Below are positions 59,456 through 64,000 of a DNA stretch of 64,000 nt, in pieces (the stretch's first letter is position 1; each line of letters opens with the position of its first letter). The notes below the pieces were generated by a model, which made no database searches, had not been told where the DNA came from, and worked only from the letters and a program-made list of their open reading frames with translations. The DNA is from Rhizophagus irregularis. Its lineage: Eukaryota > Glomeromycota > Glomeromycetes > Glomerales > Glomeraceae. Position numbers and translations under genes: made by a program. The stretch spans positions 2,852,001-2,916,000 of the forward strand of contig NC_089435.1 in NCBI RefSeq assembly GCF_026210795.1, written 5' to 3'.

Positions 59456-60894
59456 ATTAATTATTAATGGAAAATATTTATATTAGATAGCAGATTTACA
59501 TAATAAAGATATTTATTTGCCTGTATACCTATACATAATAAAGCTGCGGTCCATCAGAATTTTATATTATTTTAATCAGATGTGTATTTTGTTTGCCCAA
59601 AAAAAAAAAGTTTCATCCAGATAATTTAATAAAAAATTTATTTTCCTCTTAAATATAAATTAAGGCAAAAGATTATAATATTATTCAATAATGTACCGAT
59701 TTATTTGTGATTGCCATAAAATTTATAATTGAATTATTATCGTAATGGTTATTATAATTTTTTTTTGATAAATAATTTTATTATATAATTATTTAAATTA
59801 CAAACTATTAAGAAACTTGTAAAGCATATTTTTACTACTCTAGTCTTAGGGTTTAAATAATTCAAAATAAATCAAAATATCCAAAGCATTAGCGAAAGAC
59901 TATTACCATACTGAACTAGCTAGTGTTTCAACCCGTTTACCCACAATTCGTATCTACGGACGGATATCCACCATTTACGGTTATCCAGGTAGGATTTTTT
60001 AAATGGATACGGATGATAAATGGATACGGATGAGAGGATTGGAGGATATCTGTACAGATCATCCAGATTATCTGTATCACTAACGGATTATCTTCTAATT
60101 TCGTTAGATCCTTCAATTCTTTAACCACCTGGCTTCGGAGACAATAGTAGGTTAACTTTTTTTATTTCTTTTTTTCATTACCTTTTTTTGTTTTTTTCAC
60201 TAATTTTGTTTTTCTTCTTTAGATCCTTCAGTTTTTCGGCCACTTAAACTTTGGAAACACTAGAACTAGCAAAATTTGGTTTAACCTTGTTTTTGTCCCT
60301 GTTACAATGATTGACAATTTTATTTCCTTTTTTTTGAATATGTATCGTATCATGATTTATATAACTCTACCTATTTTGACCCCTGAAACATGCCAAATAA
60401 ATAAATGAGTTGTAGATCACGTAACACTTGCAAGTTATTGCAACGTGAACGTTTTCCATTTTCCTAGTAATATCGTTAGTTATTACCAAAGGAATATTTA
60501 AAAATTCTTTTTTACTTTATTTATTTAATTATTTTTTTTTATAAATTACTCATTATCTCTTAATAATATTTGATTCTATATATATATAAAATTACGTATT
60601 TTGATTGGTATTACAATTGCTGATCATTTTGTGTTTAATGCAAAATTTTTATTAATCAACTTAAGTAAATCCTCAGAATCTGAAAAATAGTGTTCAGAAA
60701 ATATGGTACCAAAGAAATTCAGAGTTTCGGAGTTTCAGACTGCCAATCAAAATGATTTACATCAAAGAATAGTAATACAAACCTGAAACAATATGATTTC
60801 TACTTTTGGTTAAATTATTTCTTTTTAGTGCATGATATAAAAAATAAATGGTCTTAAAAAAAATTTATTTAAAAAAATTTTTTTTTTCAGTAAA
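59456..60894. other. Intergenic with small duplications
   Basis: At about 59996-60035 AAATGGATACGGATGA is repeated in tandem, amid several GGATA/TATCC inverse words (59960-60095). About 50 bases at 60105-60155 (GATCCTTCAATTC, CCAC, CTT.GGA, GGTTAAC) recur in altered form at 60222-60285. No gene. Confidence 0.5.
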
Positions 60895-63800
60895 ATGGAA
60901 ACCAAATTTGGTAAAACAAATATCTCAAATAAAAATACTGATAATATAAATACCAAAAATTGTTCACATTGCAATAAATTTTTTACTGAAAAATTATGTT
61001 GTAAAGAATATACTAATTCTTTAGAAAAATTAGCAGAAAATGGCCATTCTAATGCAATGTTTAATTTAGCTATTAGATATTATAATGGAGAAGGAACAGA
61101 AAAGAATTTAGAAAAAGCTTTCCATTGGTATCAAAAAGCAGCAGAAAATGGTGATAAAGAAGCAATGAATAATTTAGCTACTGGATATTGTTATGGAGAA
61201 GGAACAGAAAAGAATTTAGAAAAAGCCTTTCATTGGTATCAAAAAGCAGCAGAAAATGGTCATATTATAGCAATGTATAATTTAGCTATTAGATATTATA
61301 ATGGAGAAGGAACAGAAAAGAATTTAGAAAAAGCCTTCCATTGGTATCAAAATGCAGCAGAAAATGGCTATTCCAATGCAATAAATAATCTAGCTTTATG
61401 TTATAAAAATGGAGAAGGAACAGAAAAGAATTTAGGAAAAGCCTTTTATTGGTTTCAAAAAGCAGCAGAAAATGGTAATGAAGAAGCAATGAATAATTTA
61501 GCTATATGTTATTATAATGGAAAAGGAACAGAAATGAATTTAAAAAAAGCCTTTCATTGGTTTCAAAAAGCAGCAGAAAATAGTAATGAAAAAGCAATGA
61601 ATAATTTAGCTATATGTTATTATAATGGAAAAGGAACAGAAATGAATTTAAAAAAAGCCTTTCATTGGTTTCAAAAAGCAGCAGAAAATGGTTATATTAA
61701 TGCTATGTTTAATTTAGCTATATGTTATTATAACGGAAAAGGAACAGAAATGAATTTAGAAAAAGCCTTTCATTGGTGTCAAAAAGCAGCAGAAAATGGT
61801 TATATTAATGCTATGTTTAATTTAGCTATACATTATAAAAATGGAGAAGGAATGGAAAAGAATTTAGAAAAAGCCTTTTATTGGTTTCAAAAAGCAGCGG
61901 AAAATGGTTATATTGAAGCAATGTTTAATTTAACCATATTTTATAAAGATGAAAAAGGAACAGAAAGAATTTAGAAAAGGCCTTTTATTGGTGTCAAAAA
62001 GCAGCAGAAAATGGTCATATTAAAGCAATGTTTGGTTTAGCCACATTTTATGAAAATGGAGAAGGAACAGAAAAAAATTTAGAAAAAGCCATTCATTGGT
62101 GTCAAAAAGCAGCAGAAAATGGTCATATTAAAGCAATGTTTGGTTTAGCCACATTTTATGAAAATGGAGAAGGAACAGAAAAAAATTTAGAAAAAGCCAT
62201 TCATTGGTACCAAAAAGCAGCAGAAAATGATGTTAAAGAAGCAATGTTTAATTTAGCCATACATTATGAAAATGGAACAGGAATAGAAAAGAATTTAGAA
62301 AAAACCTTTTATTGGTATCAAAAAGCAGCAGAAAATGGTGATATTAAAGCAATGTTTAATTTAGCTATTAGATATTATAATGGAGAAGGAACAGAAAAGA
62401 ATTTAGAAAAAGCTTTCCATTGGCATCAAAAAGCAGCAGAAAATGGTGATAAAGAAGCAATGAATAATTTAGCTACTGGATATTGTTATGGAGAAGGAAC
62501 AGAAAAGAATTTAGAAAAAGCCATTCATTGGTATCAAAAAGCAGCAGAAAATGGTGTTAAAGAAGCAATGTTTAATTTAGCCATAAGTTATAAAAATGGA
62601 GAAGAAACAGAAATGAATTTAGAAAAAGCCTTTTATTGGTATCAAAAAGCAGCAGAAAATGGTCATATTAAAGCAATGTTTGGTTTAGCCACATTTTATG
62701 AAAATGGAGAAGGAACAGAAAAAAATTTAGAAAAAGCTATTCATTGGTACCAAAAAGCAGCAGAAAATGGTATTAAAGAAGCAATGTTTAATTTAGCCAT
62801 ACATTATGAAAAAGAAAAAGGAATAGAGAGTAATTTAGAAAAAGCATTTTATTGGTATCAAAAAGCAGCAGAAAATGGTGTTAAAGAAGCAATGTTCAGT
62901 TTAATCACATGTTATAAAGATGAAGAAGGAACAGAAATGAATTTAGAAAAAGCCTTTTATTGGTGTCAAAAAGCAGCAGAAAATGGTCATATTAAAGCTA
63001 TGTATAATTTGGTCATATATTATGAAAATGGAGAAGGAACAGAAAAGAATTTAGAAAAAGCCTTTTATTGGTGTCAAAAAGCAGCAGAAAATGGTATTAA
63101 AGAAGCAATGTTTAATTTAGCCACATTTTATGAAAATGGAGAAGGAACAGAAAAAAATTTAGAAAAAGCCATTCATTGGTACCAAAAAGCAGCAGAAAAT
63201 GATGTTAAAGAAGCAATGTTTAATTTAGCCATAATTTATGAAAATGGAGAAGGAACAGAAAAGAATTTAGAAAAAGCTTTTCATTGGTGCCAAAAATCAG
63301 CAGAAAATGGGGTTAAAGAAGCAATGTTCAGTTTAGCCGAATGTTATGAAAATGGGGAAGGAACAGAAAAAAATTTAGAAAAAGCCTTCCATTGGTACCA
63401 TAAAGCAGCAGAAAATGGTCATATTAAAGCAATGACTAATTTAGCCATATGTTATGAAAAAGAAAAAGGAACAGAAAGCAATTTGGAAAAAGTATTTTAT
63501 TGTCATCAAAAAGTGTCAGAAAGTAACAAAGTGAATCCTAAAAATGAATCTGAATTATGTAATGAATGCAAACAGCCATATACTGTTTACTGGTGGTGTC
63601 AAAAATGTAATTCTAAACGATTTCAACAAGATTTTTCAAATTGGACTAGTAAAAATGAATTTATTGATAAATTTATTCAAAGAGCACAACTAAATGCTAA
63701 AAATAGTTATGAAATTTTAGAATGGATACCTTATAATAAATTGACAAATATTAATTATTATGATAAAGGAGGATTCAGTGATATTCATAAAGCTATCTGG

Positions 63801-64000
63801 TCAGATGGACCTATTTATGGTTGGAATTTTGATAAAGAACAATGGAATAGACAAACAGATTATGAAGTCATTCTTAAAACACTTAATAATTCATCAAGTT
63901 TAAATAGCAAATTTCTGGATGAGGTATGTAAATTACTTATATTTAATAGTATATTTTATTTTCTTTTGTAAAAATTTAATTATTTTTATCATCTATATAG
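60895..64000 (+). CDS. Sel1-repeat/protein kinase fusion, 3' truncated by window, one frameshift
   Basis: The start is ATG at 60895, with an N-terminal CSHCNKFF...CC Cys motif. About 23 Sel1-like repeats of 36 residues follow (KNLEKAFHWYQKAAENG, AMFNLAIxYYNGEG). Sel1 solenoids bind partner proteins. One base is missing at about 61966 (GAAAGAATTTAG instead of GAAAAGAATTTAG), so the frame breaks in repeat 9 and continues in another frame to 63923. After the repeats comes CNECKQPYTVYWWCQKC, then FSNWTSKNEFIDKFIQRA, EWIPYNKL, the kinase Gly-loop DKGGFSDIHKA and VILKTL. Exon 1 ends at 63923 (GAG|GTATGT), and the window ends on the ATATAG acceptor at 64000. The intron matches the first one in the kinase at 37897. 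The catalytic and activation loops lie beyond the window. The DNA-level likeness of the repeats shows recent expansion. Confidence 0.85.

Noticed and set aside
1-64000. CRISPR arrays, bacterial operons, riboswitches or origins
   Set aside because: Repeats present are tandem or TIR types without spacer structure; introns and gene families show a eukaryote.

Overview
The window is very AT-rich eukaryotic DNA. Real genes carry short GT-AG introns of about 65-150 bases, mostly 68-80. The gene families are tyrosine-kinase-like (TKL) kinases with a Cys-rich leader, Sel1 repeats fused to such a kinase, BTB-BACK-TLDc proteins, F-box proteins and RING-TPR proteins. Together with many dead copies and DNA transposons, this is the known profile of Glomeromycotina (arbuscular mycorrhizal fungi such as Rhizophagus). 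The organism assignment is inference from family content; no marker gene is present.

Layout. 0-14 kb: almost gene-free, with a 107-bp tandem duplication, a TIR transposon (4333-5836), kinase relics (about 8.0-8.9 kb, minus) and a broken laminin-G-like gene (about 10.8-11.5 kb). 14.0-20.5 kb and 28.6-35.7 kb: two copies of one segmental duplication. Each holds a 3' pseudogene fragment and a full six-exon RING-TPR gene on the minus strand. The second copy was later hit by a 507-bp Tc1/mariner-type MITE. 22.2-28.5 kb, between the two copies: a second TIR transposon of the 4333-5836 family, split by a 4,652-bp element with 102-bp TIRs and a 9-bp target duplication. That inner element encodes one protein joining an OTU cysteine-protease domain, a Cys/His segment, a DDE-like transposase core and a C-terminal helix-turn-helix. 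One 1-base frameshift breaks it.

37.9-40.2 kb: an intact TKL-like kinase gene, reconstructed here with nine exons including a 12-base microexon and a GC-AG intron. 41.4-42.3 kb: a 20-bp minisatellite, a Helitron helicase relic and a Helitron 3' terminus. 42.7-48.7 kb: a roughly 6-kb palindrome with two tail-to-tail BTB-TLDc pseudogenes. Its right arm holds two nested pogo-like MITEs. 49.6-50.1 kb: a second long hairpin. 54.0-55.6 kb: an intact BTB-BACK-TLDc gene. 57.1-59.5 kb: a BTB relic and a frameshifted F-box gene. 60.9-64.0 kb: a Sel1-repeat/kinase gene with about 23 repeats and one frameshift. The window ends exactly on one of its intron acceptors.

The genes do not form a pathway. They are members of expanded signalling and ubiquitin-linked families evolving by duplication, decay and transposition. 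The strongest candidate for something under-described is the OTU-transposase element at 23660-28311.
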